Assembly (NCBI GenBank): GCA_016281475.1 | Contig: JAEEIS010000245.1 | Coordinates: 1 to 17,847, forward strand | Source: Bacteroidales bacterium | GTDB taxonomy: Bacteria > Bacteroidota > Bacteroidia > Bacteroidales > P3 | Direction: 5' to 3' | Length of the DNA: 17,847 nucleotides | Shown here: piece after piece, positions 1-9,600 of the stretch | How the letters are laid out: every line of letters begins with the position of its first letter | Position numbering within the stretch: the first letter of the stretch is position 1 | Notes under the pieces: generated by a model | Told to the model about the DNA's origin: nothing | Database searches by the model: none | Seen by the model: only the letters and a program-made list of their open reading frames with translations | Translations under genes and position numbers: made by a program

Positions 1-225
1 CATACCATCGCAATCTATGGCGTCATTTATAAGGCCATAGACAAAGACACCAATACATAGCAGGCAGATGCCAATCATAAACCAAGCCCCACCACGGCCA
101 TTGAAGGTGGTGGACTTATTGTAGCCCTTTATCGGCTCGTCGCACAGACTTCTCCATCCAAGATGGGAGAGCACTCTTAGGATTATCCTACGGATCTGGA
201 TGTCTTTCTGTATCTCGTCGAACAT
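1..225 (-). CDS. Small membrane protein, C-terminus beyond window (partial)
   Basis: Reading the minus strand from the ATG at 225 gives 75 codons with no stop up to the window edge, so the gene is cut off. The product starts MFDEIQKDIQIRRIILRVLS and has a charged N-terminal half followed by one clear hydrophobic segment at about residues 47-67 (AWFMIGICLLCIGVFVYGLI). It then continues into NDAIDCDG. I do not recognise a family. The start lies only 9 bases after the stop of the nitroreductase gene on the same strand, so it is very probably co-transcribed with it. A membrane-anchored protein with a cytoplasmic N-terminus is an inference from the hydrophobic segment alone. It could be the first part of a longer multi-pass protein. 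Confidence 0.6.
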   Translation of the reverse strand, partial: MFDEIQKDIQIRRIILRVLSHLGWRSLCDEPIKGYNKSTTFNGRGGAWFMIGICLLCIGVFVYGLINDAIDCDGM

Positions 226-234
226 GACGGCTGG

Positions 235-759
235 CTATTTTGCCCAGTAGATGTAGTCAGCCTTGCGGGGTGCGGGGGCAGGAAGCGGCTGGGTGGTGTA
301 GCCGAGGGCGAGATGGCCGATGCCGACATAGTCGCCCTCAATGCCAAGGTCGCGCAGTATCTGCTTGCCCTCCTCGCTTTCGAACTCCTCCTTGGCACGG
401 TGTATCCAGCAGCTGTTGAGTCCTAACGACTCGGCTGCCAGCATCATGGTCTGCATAACGATAGGGCCGTCGTAGGCGGCATTCACCGACTGCTTGACCA
501 ACACAATAATCATACAGGGGGCGCCGTAGAATGGGTCGCTTTCACTGCCCATAACGCGGGCATTCATCTGTGAGATGCGGTCGCGCAGCTGGCGGTTGGT
601 GACAACGACGATGATGGGGTTTTGCTGCCCCATGCTAGTGGGCGACCATGTGCCCGCCTCAGCCACTTGGTGGAGGAGGTCGTCGGAGGGCATACGGTCA
701 GGGTCGAAAGTGCGGCAGCTGCGACGCTGCATGATGTTTTGGATAACTTGGTTTTCCAT
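235..759 (-). CDS. Nitroreductase family protein (FMN-dependent)
   Basis: A 174-residue protein of the usual length for the small nitroreductase family. These are flavoenzymes that bind FMN at a dimer interface and reduce nitro groups, quinones or related acceptors with NAD(P)H. Visible family signatures are the N-terminal RRSCRTF (residues 12-18, FMN phosphate-binding), SPTSMGQQNP (39-48), DPFYGAP (75-81), GLNSCWIH (113-120) and GIGHLALGY (146-154). The true substrate cannot be told from the sequence. Cytosolic, with no signal peptide. It lies 13 bases downstream of the propeller-like gene and 9 bases upstream of the small membrane protein gene, an operon-like arrangement. The ATG at 759 is the first in frame and gives the normal family N-terminus (ENQVIQNIMQRRS). 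Family call is firm; physiological role is open. Confidence 0.92.
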   Translation of the reverse strand: MENQVIQNIMQRRSCRTFDPDRMPSDDLLHQVAEAGTWSPTSMGQQNPIIVVVTNRQLRDRISQMNARVMGSESDPFYGAPCMIIVLVKQSVNAAYDGPIVMQTMMLAAESLGLNSCWIHRAKEEFESEEGKQILRDLGIEGDYVGIGHLALGYTTQPLPAPAPRKADYIYWAK

Positions 760-772
760 ATTGATATAGATT

Positions 773-1645
773 TTAACGTCTGAAACGGTATATTTTGTTT
801 TCTCTTGGGTCAGGGGTGTTGAAACTGACGTATATCCAGCGGCCTCGGATGTCGACGCCCTCAGGTTCGAGACCTATGGGATTGAGGTCGATGGTGCGGA
901 CTTCGCGACCTGTGGCAAGGTCGACGATGTGGAGCCAATAGTTGCCTGGGCTGTCGCCATCGGGTAGATAGGCGTAGCCGTCCTTTATCTTGCTGCCTTG
1001 CGCCACTGCGACGCAGGTGATGAGGATGGTACGCAGCACGTCGGCATCGGTGAGATGGACTTCGGCAGCAGTATCAGAGACTTGTGGGAGCAGGAATTTC
1101 TTGAGGTAGAGCGTCCCACCTCGCTTGCCACCGTAGGCGTAGATGTAGCCGCCGTCGGCATCGACACACCAGTCTTGCGCGATGGGGAAGCTGTCGCTGT
1201 CGTAGAAGATTCGCTGGATGAGGGCGGAGGCGTCTGCCAGCAGGCGGGTGACATAGCACGCCTTGTCGCCATAGCAGCCAGATACATAGAGCAGCGGAAA
1301 GGCATCGCCCCTATCATAGCGGCAGGGGCCAAAGGAGGCGTTGTTGCAATGGGAGGTATTGCCCGCAAGAGGATAGGCGGCAACGCAAGTGTGCCGACGC
1401 ATGTCGAGCACAAGACACTGCCCACCGTGGCGAAGTGCCACCGCGTGGCGACCATGAACTGCCAGCCCCTGCATGGAGCCTTGCAGGACTACACTATCGG
1501 GTATCCATTCGCCAAGATTATCAACCACTGGCCGTTGCCCGACAGCCGAAAGTGAAGCAAAAAGAAAGAGGAGGATAGTTAAATTGGAAATTGAAAGTAG
1601 AAAATTGAAACCTCGCGGGGCGATTATTATGCCAGTTAATTTCAC
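773..1645 (-). CDS. Secreted beta-propeller-like protein of unknown function
   Basis: A 290-codon frame. After an N-terminal stretch comes a hydrophobic core (about residues 22-34, LTILLFLFASLSA) that looks like a signal peptide with cleavage near VGQ. The mature part has repeated short strands (LAVHGRHAVAL, LLYVSGC, GGYIYAYGG, DGYAYLP, YWLHIVDLATGREVR, EPEGVDIRGRWIYVSF) typical of propeller or phytase-like folds. The closing EPEGVDIRG resembles Bacteroidetes secreted proteins of this kind, but I cannot name a family. There are seven Cys in the mature part. The start is uncertain: the only in-frame start before the signal peptide is GTG at 1645, and residues 1-16 are encoded by a repeated intergenic cassette (1600-1662). 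No in-frame ATG precedes the hydrophobic core. It sits between the barrel gene (45-base gap) and the nitroreductase gene (13-base gap). Confidence 0.7.
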   Translation of the reverse strand: MKLTGIIIAPRGFNFLLSISNLTILLFLFASLSAVGQRPVVDNLGEWIPDSVVLQGSMQGLAVHGRHAVALRHGGQCLVLDMRRHTCVAAYPLAGNTSHCNNASFGPCRYDRGDAFPLLYVSGCYGDKACYVTRLLADASALIQRIFYDSDSFPIAQDWCVDADGGYIYAYGGKRGGTLYLKKFLLPQVSDTAAEVHLTDADVLRTILITCVAVAQGSKIKDGYAYLPDGDSPGNYWLHIVDLATGREVRTIDLNPIGLEPEGVDIRGRWIYVSFNTPDPRENKIYRFRR

Positions 1646-1662
1646 CTTTCAATTTTCAATTT
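1600..1662. repeat. Composite intergenic repeat, copy B (CCTCGCGGGG core)
   Basis: On the plus strand this block reads GAAAATTGAAA, then CCTCGCGGGGCGA, then 23 bases of unrelated sequence, then TTTCAATTTTCAATTT. The first 24 bases (1600-1623) match 14839-14862 exactly, and both copies end in the same TTCAATTTTCAATTT arm. The outer TTGAAA/TTTCAA words are complementary, so the block can fold as a hairpin with the GC core in the loop. It overlaps the 5' end of the propeller-like reading frame. Confidence 0.75.
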
Positions 1663-1690
1663 AAAAAGTTTCACTTTTCACCTTTCAATT

Positions 1691-2572
1691 TTAGAAGGTG
1701 TAGCTGAATCCTACGCGCACCCAGTTGCGACCTGTGGGGCTGAGCAACTTGGAGCCGTTGACACCAAAGCCAAGGTCGGTGGTGGTGGTGGTAACCGTGG
1801 TGGTGGTGCGGCTGGCAAGGGTGGGTGTGCCCGAGGTGTAGATATACTCGTCGACAATATCGGTATTAATATGAGTGGTGCGGTCGAAGGTGAACGCCAG
1901 CACATCGAGATAGAGATCGACATAGCAATGGGGCGACAGCTGCCAGCTGAGACCGGGGGTAATCTTAGCACCCAGCGAGGTGGCTGAGTCGAGGATATGG
2001 TAGGTGGTGTCGATGGTGTTGTGCATCTCGTAGCAGTACCAGTCGACAAAGTCGTGTCGGATGGGCTGGAAGATGCGGGTGTAGTAGCCTGACAACTCAA
2101 AGAAGAAGGCCACATCGCCAAGCTGAATGGCCTCGTAGCGCAGATAGGGGGCTATGGTGAATGAGGTGCGGCGCAGTGTGTACCAGCCTTCATAGTCCGT
2201 ATTGGGGGCATTGGGATTGAGGGGGTTGTTGTGCGAAGGGAGGATATTGTTCAGGTTGAACTGGGAGGCGGACATGTCGCTGCGGAGCTGGCTCCATGCA
2301 AAGCTGGCGGCAAGGCCCATCTGGAGACGGCCAATCTGGTAGCCGAACTTGAAACCGGCAGTGACATAGAGCGGATTGTCGTGTGTGAGCGTGTCGGTAG
2401 GTACGGCGTATGTGGTGTCGTTACCTGTGAGGGTGCTCATCCCCGTGAAGGTGGCATCCGGAGTGCTGGAGCCGAAGGCGTATGAACCGCCCAGCTGGGC
2501 ACTGACCACAAACTGCGCACTGGCAGTGGCGGCAAATGCTATCAGGGCTATGGTGAGAAATATTTTTTTCAT
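1691..2572 (-). CDS. Outer-membrane beta-barrel protein, paralogue 1
   Basis: A 293-residue protein with a clear Sec signal peptide (MKKIFLTIALIAFAATASA, cleavage before QF near residue 20). Alternating hydrophobic strands follow, ending in NWVRVGFSYTF, a terminal aromatic residue as expected for a barrel recognised by the BAM complex. Internal signatures include GLAASFAWSQL, FTIAPYLRYEA, ITPGLSWQLSPHCYVDLYLDVLAFTF. It is clearly related to the next gene upstream (2653-3519): both share the signal peptide style, TIAPY/TVAPY plus RY(E/D), the GLSWQL segment, a following aspartate-rich strand, and the NWVRVGF ending. Function (porin, adhesin or structural) is unknown. The first ATG fits the signal peptide. 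The stop codon TAA runs straight into an ATTGAAA-type repeat tract. Confidence 0.88.
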   Translation of the reverse strand: MKKIFLTIALIAFAATASAQFVVSAQLGGSYAFGSSTPDATFTGMSTLTGNDTTYAVPTDTLTHDNPLYVTAGFKFGYQIGRLQMGLAASFAWSQLRSDMSASQFNLNNILPSHNNPLNPNAPNTDYEGWYTLRRTSFTIAPYLRYEAIQLGDVAFFFELSGYYTRIFQPIRHDFVDWYCYEMHNTIDTTYHILDSATSLGAKITPGLSWQLSPHCYVDLYLDVLAFTFDRTTHINTDIVDEYIYTSGTPTLASRTTTTVTTTTTDLGFGVNGSKLLSPTGRNWVRVGFSYTF

Positions 2573-2652
2573 AATGTGTCGATGTGTGAATGTGTGAATA
2601 TGTAAATGTGTAAATCGGACTAACGAATTAGCACATTAACGAATTAACAAAT
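2573..2652. repeat. 8-mer iterated spacer between the two barrel genes
   Basis: The 80-base spacer holds two kinds of imperfect short tandem words. Bases about 2588-2616 read GTGTGAAT-GTGTGAAT-ATGTAAAT-GTGTAAAT, four 8-base units. Bases about 2621-2651 are variants of the 8-base word AATTAACG (CTAACGAATTAGCACATTAACGAATTAACAAATT). On the coding (minus) strand the second tract starts in the TGA stop of the upstream gene. No terminator hairpin is evident, so both barrel genes may share a transcript. Confidence 0.65.
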
Positions 2653-3519
2653 TCAAAAGGTGAAGTTAAAACCTACGCGCACCCAGTTGTTCTTGCCTGG
2701 CTCGGTGAGCAGAGGGGTGCCCGTCAGGCCGCCGCCCAGCTGGTTTTCCTCAATGGTGGTGATGGTTGAGACCACGTCGGTCTGCAACTGCATGAGGGTC
2801 CCAACGGCGGTCATTCTAAAGCTATAGGCATTGTCCATGCGGACGGTGGTGGACTTGTAATAGGCCAGCGACAGGAAGTCGAGAAAGAGGTCGATGCCGC
2901 AATTGTTGGTGAGCTGCCAGCTGAGGCCCGGCACCACGCTGACGCCCATGCTGGTCGTGGCCATGGGTCGGGTGAAGGTGGAGTCGAGGTCCAGCGTCCA
3001 GTTCACACCCACGTTGGTATTCGACTCCCACGCATGGATGGTAGGACTGCTGGATTGGGAATAGAAGAGGTCGAGCTCAGCAAAGATGGAGACATCGCCC
3101 GCCTTGATGAAATCGTAGCGGAAGTAGGGAGCCACCGTGAACGAAGAGCCTTTAGTCTCCATTCCGCCTGTGGTAACCACGGAAGCTATACCGTAATTCA
3201 CACCCTCATACACACCCACGATGGGGATGATGGTGGGGTCGAGTTTCTGGTTGCCGATGGTGTACATGTTGTAGCTGCCCGCGATACCGGCCTCAGCCTT
3301 GCCGAATTTGTAGCCGATTTTCAGGCCACCGGTGAAATTGGTGTACTTCTCCATGGGCACATCCACATTGGAGGTGGAGTCGAGCACAATGGTGACATGA
3401 CGATAGGTGTTGACGGTTCCGGAGGTCATGCTGCCACCAATATTGGCACTGATGACAAGCTGGGCATTGGCCGCAAAAGCAAAGACGACCAGGGCAAAAG
3501 AAAGGACTATCTTTTTCAT
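2653..3519 (-). CDS. Outer-membrane beta-barrel protein, paralogue 2
   Basis: A 288-residue protein with signal peptide MKKIVLSFALVVFAFAANA (cleavage before QL near residue 20) and a beta-rich body ending in NWVRVGFNFTF. Shared landmarks with the downstream paralogue are SFTVAPYFRYDF, VVPGLSWQLTNNCGIDLFLDFLSLAYY and the C-terminal NWVRVGF. The GGLKIGYKFGKAEAGIAGSYN segment is a typical barrel hairpin. Location is the outer membrane; the specific role is unknown. Its ATG lies 121 bases downstream of the giant surface-protein gene, and a strong hairpin stands in that gap, so it may begin a new transcription unit with the downstream barrel, propeller-like and nitroreductase genes. Confidence 0.88.
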   Translation of the reverse strand: MKKIVLSFALVVFAFAANAQLVISANIGGSMTSGTVNTYRHVTIVLDSTSNVDVPMEKYTNFTGGLKIGYKFGKAEAGIAGSYNMYTIGNQKLDPTIIPIVGVYEGVNYGIASVVTTGGMETKGSSFTVAPYFRYDFIKAGDVSIFAELDLFYSQSSSPTIHAWESNTNVGVNWTLDLDSTFTRPMATTSMGVSVVPGLSWQLTNNCGIDLFLDFLSLAYYKSTTVRMDNAYSFRMTAVGTLMQLQTDVVSTITTIEENQLGGGLTGTPLLTEPGKNNWVRVGFNFTF

Positions 3520-3540
3520 TTATAATTTTATATTGTTTTC

Positions 3541-3575
3541 AAAATAAAAGAATTTGCATGTCCAAAACAGGCATT
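3541..3575 (-). promoter_or_regulatory. Possible weak Bacteroidetes-type promoter for the barrel genes
   Basis: On the minus strand the right arm of the hairpin contains TTTTGG, and 16 bases after TTTG is TTATTTTG. This resembles the Bacteroidetes -33 TTTG and -7 TAnnTTTG boxes, but the -7 box is off by one base and the spacing is slightly short. It is reported because the hairpin upstream suggests a new transcription start here. It is weak evidence only. Confidence 0.25.
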
Positions 3576-3600
3576 TTAAGCCTAGTTTTGGACATGCAAA
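3553..3600 (-). terminator. Strong inverted repeat after the giant surface-protein gene
   Basis: Perfect 16-base arms TTTGCATGTCCAAAAC (3553-3568) and GTTTTGGACATGCAAA (3585-3600) enclose a 16-base loop in which AGGC and GCCT can add four pairs after a one-base bulge. On the minus strand it stands 40 bases after the TAA of the 2009-residue gene, followed by TTCTTTTATTTT. That is a terminator-like arrangement, although the T tract is interrupted. It is also only 34 bases before the ATG of the barrel gene, so it could instead be an operator or a leader structure. Confidence 0.6.
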
Positions 3601-3640
3601 GATACAACTTTTTTTTGAATTAAAAAGAAATTTGAAAGTT

Positions 3641-6600
3641 TTATCTGACTATCAGTTTGCGGACGCTGTTGACGTTGTCGCCCACGATGTGGACGAAGTA
3701 GGTACCTTGACCGAGGCCTGCAACATCCATCTGCTTCTCGCAGTCGGCGGAGCAGGTGAGTGTCTCAGTGGCGACGGTGCGACCGTTGACATCCACAACC
3801 GAGATGGTCACCCTACCTTCGACACCCGAGAGGGTGATGGTGGTAACATCGGTGGCCGGGTTGGGATAGACGGTGCACTCGAAACGGCCCTCAACGTCAT
3901 CTATACCAGTACGATCGCCAGTGGTGAGAACCAGCTCGTTGGTAGTCCAGTCGCTTTCCCATGCGGCACCACAGAGGGCACGCACGCGGAAACCGTAGGA
4001 GAAATTAGGAATAAGATTGCGGATGACGAAGACAGTGTCGGGGCTGATGAGGGTGCCCAACACTTCGTTCTCGGCATAACCCGCACGTCCATACTGTATT
4101 TCCCAGAATCCGGCATTGTTGGTGCCTGCCACCCAATGGAGGCGGACGGCGTTGCCGACGGCTTCGCCACGCAGGCCCGCGACGGGTCCGCAGATGGGCG
4201 TGACAAACTCGATGGCATCGCTATATTCGCCGTAGGTAAGATAGTCGGGACCACAGAGGGTTCGGACGGCGGCATGGTAGGACTTGCCGGGTTCGAGACC
4301 GCTGACGGTGCAGGTTGCACGGCTGGCGGGAGACACCATGTCGTAGCCACTACCCCATACGTGGACTTCCCAACGGTTGTCGGTGGCAGCCGACTGCCAC
4401 GAGATGGTGGCATGGGCGTTGGTGATGTCGGCTGCCTGTACCTCTGTGGGCACAGAGCAGACGGGGTCGGTGATGACGGTGGTGTAAGTCCAGTTGGAAT
4501 AGCCCAGCGTGTCGGCATTGCAGTCCTGACGCACACGCAGCTGGTAGGTGGTGGAGTGATTCAGACCGGTGAAAGTATGGCTGTTGCCTATGACGTCGAC
4601 AGGGGCGGACCAATCGGCGGCCGATGCCTCGCGGTAAGAGACTTGGGCAGCGCTGCCGTCGGCAGTCCAGCTGAAGGTGGCCTGATCGGTGGTGACAGCG
4701 GTAGCAGTAATCTCTGGCGCGTAGCAGTAGGGAGCGCAGGAGAGGAACGCGTAGTTGGGCGACACGGTATCGGTGACGACATAGTAGCTAGGCTGCAGGT
4801 TGGCACCGAATGGGTCGATGGGGTTGTAGCTGTACACCGAGCGGTTCTTGATGCAGCTCGTCACATGACCCTCGAAGCGAGCCACATCCTCATAGTAGGT
4901 GCTGGGACTGTAGCGGTTGATAGCCACGACGAGATTGCTATGCCCGTCGTAGACGTATGTGGTGTCGAGACGATAGTACTGCCAGCCGACAGTGGAGAAG
5001 TTGAGGCTGCCATGATAGACATGCACAAAACTGCTGTCGAACTTGAATGCGTTGAGCAGTGTATCGGTGGTGGTACCAAAGTAGATGTCGCATTCGTCGA
5101 AGAGGTTGCGCGTGTTGATGTTGCTAGGATTGAAGCCGAAGGCGATAATGTCCGTCAGTCCTGCCAAATCGGCACTGTCGACAAGCACCTCAGAGTAGTT
5201 GTAGTTGTTGTTGGGGATGACAGGCGCGTTATTCGAGAAGGCATGGACATAGTCTGCGGGGTCGTAATTGTAGTTGCTGAAGGGAATGACGCAGGCGTTA
5301 GTATTGAAAGTGGCAATCTCGCTCCAGGTGCTGTGGTCGAAGCGCGAGCAGTCGCCCTTGACGCGCACCTCGTAGTTGGTGAGGTTGACCAAGTCGGTGA
5401 GCACGATGCTTGTGGTGTTGGCAGTGGCCGTGCGCCACGACCAGCTGCCCGACTTGCGATAATTGATAGTATAGGAGGCACTGTTGCCGGTCCAGCTGAG
5501 CTCGGCCGACTGTTCTGTCACATTGGAAACTACAATGTTGGAAGGACGTGCACACGATGGCGAGATGTGGACATTGAGGTCGTCAATCTTCACACCGTAG
5601 CCAGCATGTCCGAAAGCCTTGAGAGCCACCTGGTAGTAGGGTGTGTGAGCCGAGTTGGGAAGGGTTACAAAATGCTCGGTCCATGAGGTCAGCTCGTGGG
5701 TGAAACTGTCGAGAACTATCCACTGCGCGGTGTCGCTCATACGGTAGAGCACCTGCAGCTCGTCCTGATGACCCGACAGGGCAAACTGAGCATGCCAGAA
5801 AGTGAGCTCTGCATCGCGGCTGAGGTTGGTGAAATTGAAATTGGGGAGCAGAAGCATGCCCACGCCCTCGTGCGACTCATTGGCAAACTGGGCAACACGT
5901 CCACCGCTATAGGCACCGCGGGGGTAGCTGTAGGAGGTGGTGGCATCCTCCCAGTCTATCCTGCCCGAAATACGTTCCTGTGCCATGCAGATGTCGAGGC
6001 CGTTCTCGAAGTCGGTGTAGTACTCGGTGGTGTCGTCAACAACAATAGGAGTGCAACGGGTGGTGAACGAGGGGAACTCTACCCAGTCGCTCGTGATGCC
6101 GCCACAATTGGCACGCACCCATGCGTGATAACGCGTCGAGGGGGTCAGCCCCGAGAGGATGAACGAGGTGGCAGTGGACTGCACGGTGTCAGTAGCCGCC
6201 GAGAGGCTGTCGGAGGTGCCGTAGACGATAATATAGCTGCCCACATTGTTGGTGTCGGTGAAGGAGAGTCGGACGCTATTAACCGTCGCGTTGCCGGCCA
6301 ATGGGTCGACCACCCGCTTGCAGGGGTTGATATAGTCCACTGTGATGTCGTCGATATTAAACGATCCACTCACGTTCTGGTCGCTCCGTATACATATATA
6401 TTTACCGTTGCCGGTATAGCCGTCCAGATCAATCTCGAAAAATTCCCAATCGTAGTCATCGCCCATGGAACGCACCGTGTCGACTGCCACAAAGGTGCTG
6501 TTGTCGTCAGGATTGTCCATCACGCCGACAATGGCCTGATAGGTGTAATAGTTATGATAGCTGCCCATCAGATAGAACGAGAGTCGCAGCGTGTCGACAG

Positions 6601-9600
6601 ATGCCGCCATCTCGGGCAGCACCAGCTGGCTGAAGCACTCGTGGTCATAGTTGATGAAATACATCGAGCTATTGCCCGTATGCCCGGTGTAAGTGTCAAC
6701 GTATGGATAGTAATAGGTGCCATACGATACGACGTAGTTGGTGTAGCGGTTCCAGCACTGTTGGATAGTGGGTTCGTACGAAGTTGCCACAAATCCCTCA
6801 AATCCTTCCGTGAAGGGTATCGCGCGATTAGGCGCACAGCGGGTGGTGGCGTTGATAACAGCCGAAGCCGTTGTGTCGCCACAAAGGCTCGACACACGAA
6901 ACACATAGCTAGTAGCAGGCATCAGGCCCGACACCACGGCGGTGTCGTCCGAGGTACTGTAGTTATGCACCTGCCAGTTGGTATCGTCGGCCAGACGGTA
7001 CTCCACGCTCCAGTCGGTCTCGTACAACCCAGGCACCCACGAGAGGGTGACATTGCCCGAGTCGACCGCCGCCACCGACACACTGGGCGGAATGCAACTA
7101 GCATCGCCACAGGGAGTCATAAAGGTGATATTGCTGCGGAGATCCAGCACACTCGCGCCATACGAGAGATATGTCAGGCATAGGCTGTCTGACGGGTCGA
7201 AGGGGGCATTGTAGTCATAACCGAAAAGCACCTTGTTGCTGGTGGTGTAATGCACTGTGCCGTAAAGGGAGTTGCCGTAGCTGCCCGTGTTGTCGACAAA
7301 GGTCAGTATGATGTTGCTATGGCCGTTGTAGACAAAGGGTGTGGAGAAGTTTATCTCATTCTGGCCAGCCGTGATGGTAATGTATCCCGAGTATTTTTTC
7401 GTGCTATCGGTCTGCGGCTTAAAGTCGGTGAGAGAGGTATAGGACGAGCGGTCGATGGTGTCGACATAGACATCCAGATGGCGCACCATGTCGCCATACA
7501 CGCCTGCGTCGAACATCACACCAAAGATGGTGTCGAATCCCGCCACCTCAGCCGAGTCGAAAATCTGCTGCGACAGGCTGTGGTAGTAGGTGTAGAAAGG
7601 CATACGATAGTCGGTATTGGTGGAATTTGGGTCGCCCACCAGCACCTCGCCACCCGAGAGGCACTTGGTGCGGAAAGAGGCATAGATATTGTTCGAGGTG
7701 TCGCCACTCATGCAGCTGGTCTGAATGATGACGATATAGTCGGTCTGCTGATCGAGACCCGTGATGGTGAAGCTACGGACACTGTCGGGAGCCGTAAAGG
7801 TCAGCTCGTTGTCGCCCACCGTATCGATAGCCCTGATGGTGAAAAAGTCGGGCTCGGTGAAATCGGCATAACTCCAGCTCACCAACGCCGAACTGCCGGT
7901 GACATTCGAAATCTCCACATCGTAGACATCTGTGCAGGTAGGCAGCGGAGCGCAGTAGGTTGTGAAGATGAAACCCTCTGCACTATAATAGGAAGAATAG
8001 AGGCTCAAGGTGAGGGGGCCGATACTGGACGACACATCAATATTGTTGGCCGAACCCGTCAGCGATGCCAGCAGGCGGCCGCTAGTACCCACGCCCTCAT
8101 ATATCTCAAGGGTCATGCCGCCAAGCGACACATTGCCCCTCAGGCCTATCGTCATAGTGCTGTCGTCGGGGAACACCACCAGCGAACTGTTGACATACTC
8201 AGGCACATTGCCTGCCACTCCGCCGGGGTCGGCAATCGACATGCCACAGGTATAAACCACGCCAGGACCCATGCCGGCAATAGCCATGTTGAACACATTG
8301 GGACGCTCCGTGAGGGGCAGCGACCAATAACCGCGATCGGCGCCGCACACCGCACGCACATAAAAGTCATACGTCATATTGTCCGAAAGGCCCGTTACCG
8401 TGGCAGGATTACTGTTCACCAGCAGGCGCATCGTATCCAAATCAGGGTCGAACCCGACAGGACCGTAAGCCACCTCCCACGAGGTCGACACCGTGTCGCT
8501 CCAACCTAGGGTAACCTGGCCGGGTGCAGTGGCTGTAAGATGCAACCCCTCCACCGTGGGGCAGTTGAGATGGCGACGTATGGTGATGTCGTCGAGATGG
8601 GTATATGTGTAGTAGGTATTGTTCGCCACGCGGAACACCACATAGACCGAATCGGTCGTGGTCACATTCTCAAAACTGACCGTGTACTGCTCCCAGTCAT
8701 CGGTGAGTGCAACATTCTCCACCAGATGGAACACAGCCGTAGCCGAATCATCGGTGGTGGTATAGCCCACCGAAACTATGGCTCCGTTGCCGTTAGCCCA
8801 AAATACGGCCTCCACCTCGTTGGCAGGCAGGAACACACGGGGCGAGATGATGGAATTAGGACCGTAGTCGCTATACATCTCTATGTGGTACGTGCCACCA
8901 TAAGAGTTATAGCTGTATATCGTAGGATAGTACGAAGTGTAGCCATAGCTGGTATAATAAGTATGCTCCCATAGCGTCCAGCACGACGGCATCGCACCAT
9001 TGTTCTCAAAGCCCTCGAAAATAGGCAGCGCCATGTCGCCACACTGCGTCAGGAACGGCAACCTCACCACCGCACTGGTATCGTCCACACCGCAAAGGGT
9101 GGCAGCAAAGAGGTTGTAATTCGTATTGGGGTTCAGGCCCGAAAGCTCCAGCGTGGTGTCGGTAGTGAACGTCCAACTACCGACGGGGTACGAGGCCGTG
9201 GTGTACTGATAGAGCCAGCCCGACGCATCCACATTGTTAGCCCAGTGGATATAGGCACTGTCGGAAGTGGTCGCAGCCGCCAACTGCACAGGAGGCAGGC
9301 AGCTGGGGCAGGCTATCGTGGAGCAGAATGTGCCCGAGAGGGTCGAGGCATTGTTTGTCGCAAAGATATTCACACCCATCGAATCCACGATTGTGAATGC
9401 GCACTCGGTGTCATACGACCCCTGCGACCACACAAAGCTTATCGGCCCGGCACACACCGGGATGGTCTGTGTGGTGCTGGAGCCCGACACCGTGAAGGTG
9501 CCACGAAAAACAGTGTCCTGCCAGATGGCAATACTGGCACCGTTCCATCCGTCGCCGTAGCTGTCCGTGCCTGTGATGATGACACTGCAGTCTGCACCGC

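Noticed and set aside
3554..5686. Long plus-strand open frame of 710 codons
   Set aside because: It lies antisense to the FN3/T9SS gene, has a monotonous Val/Gly/Asp-rich composition and no domain, and follows from the codon bias of the real gene. The same applies to the antisense frames at 5696-7183 and 7250-8509.
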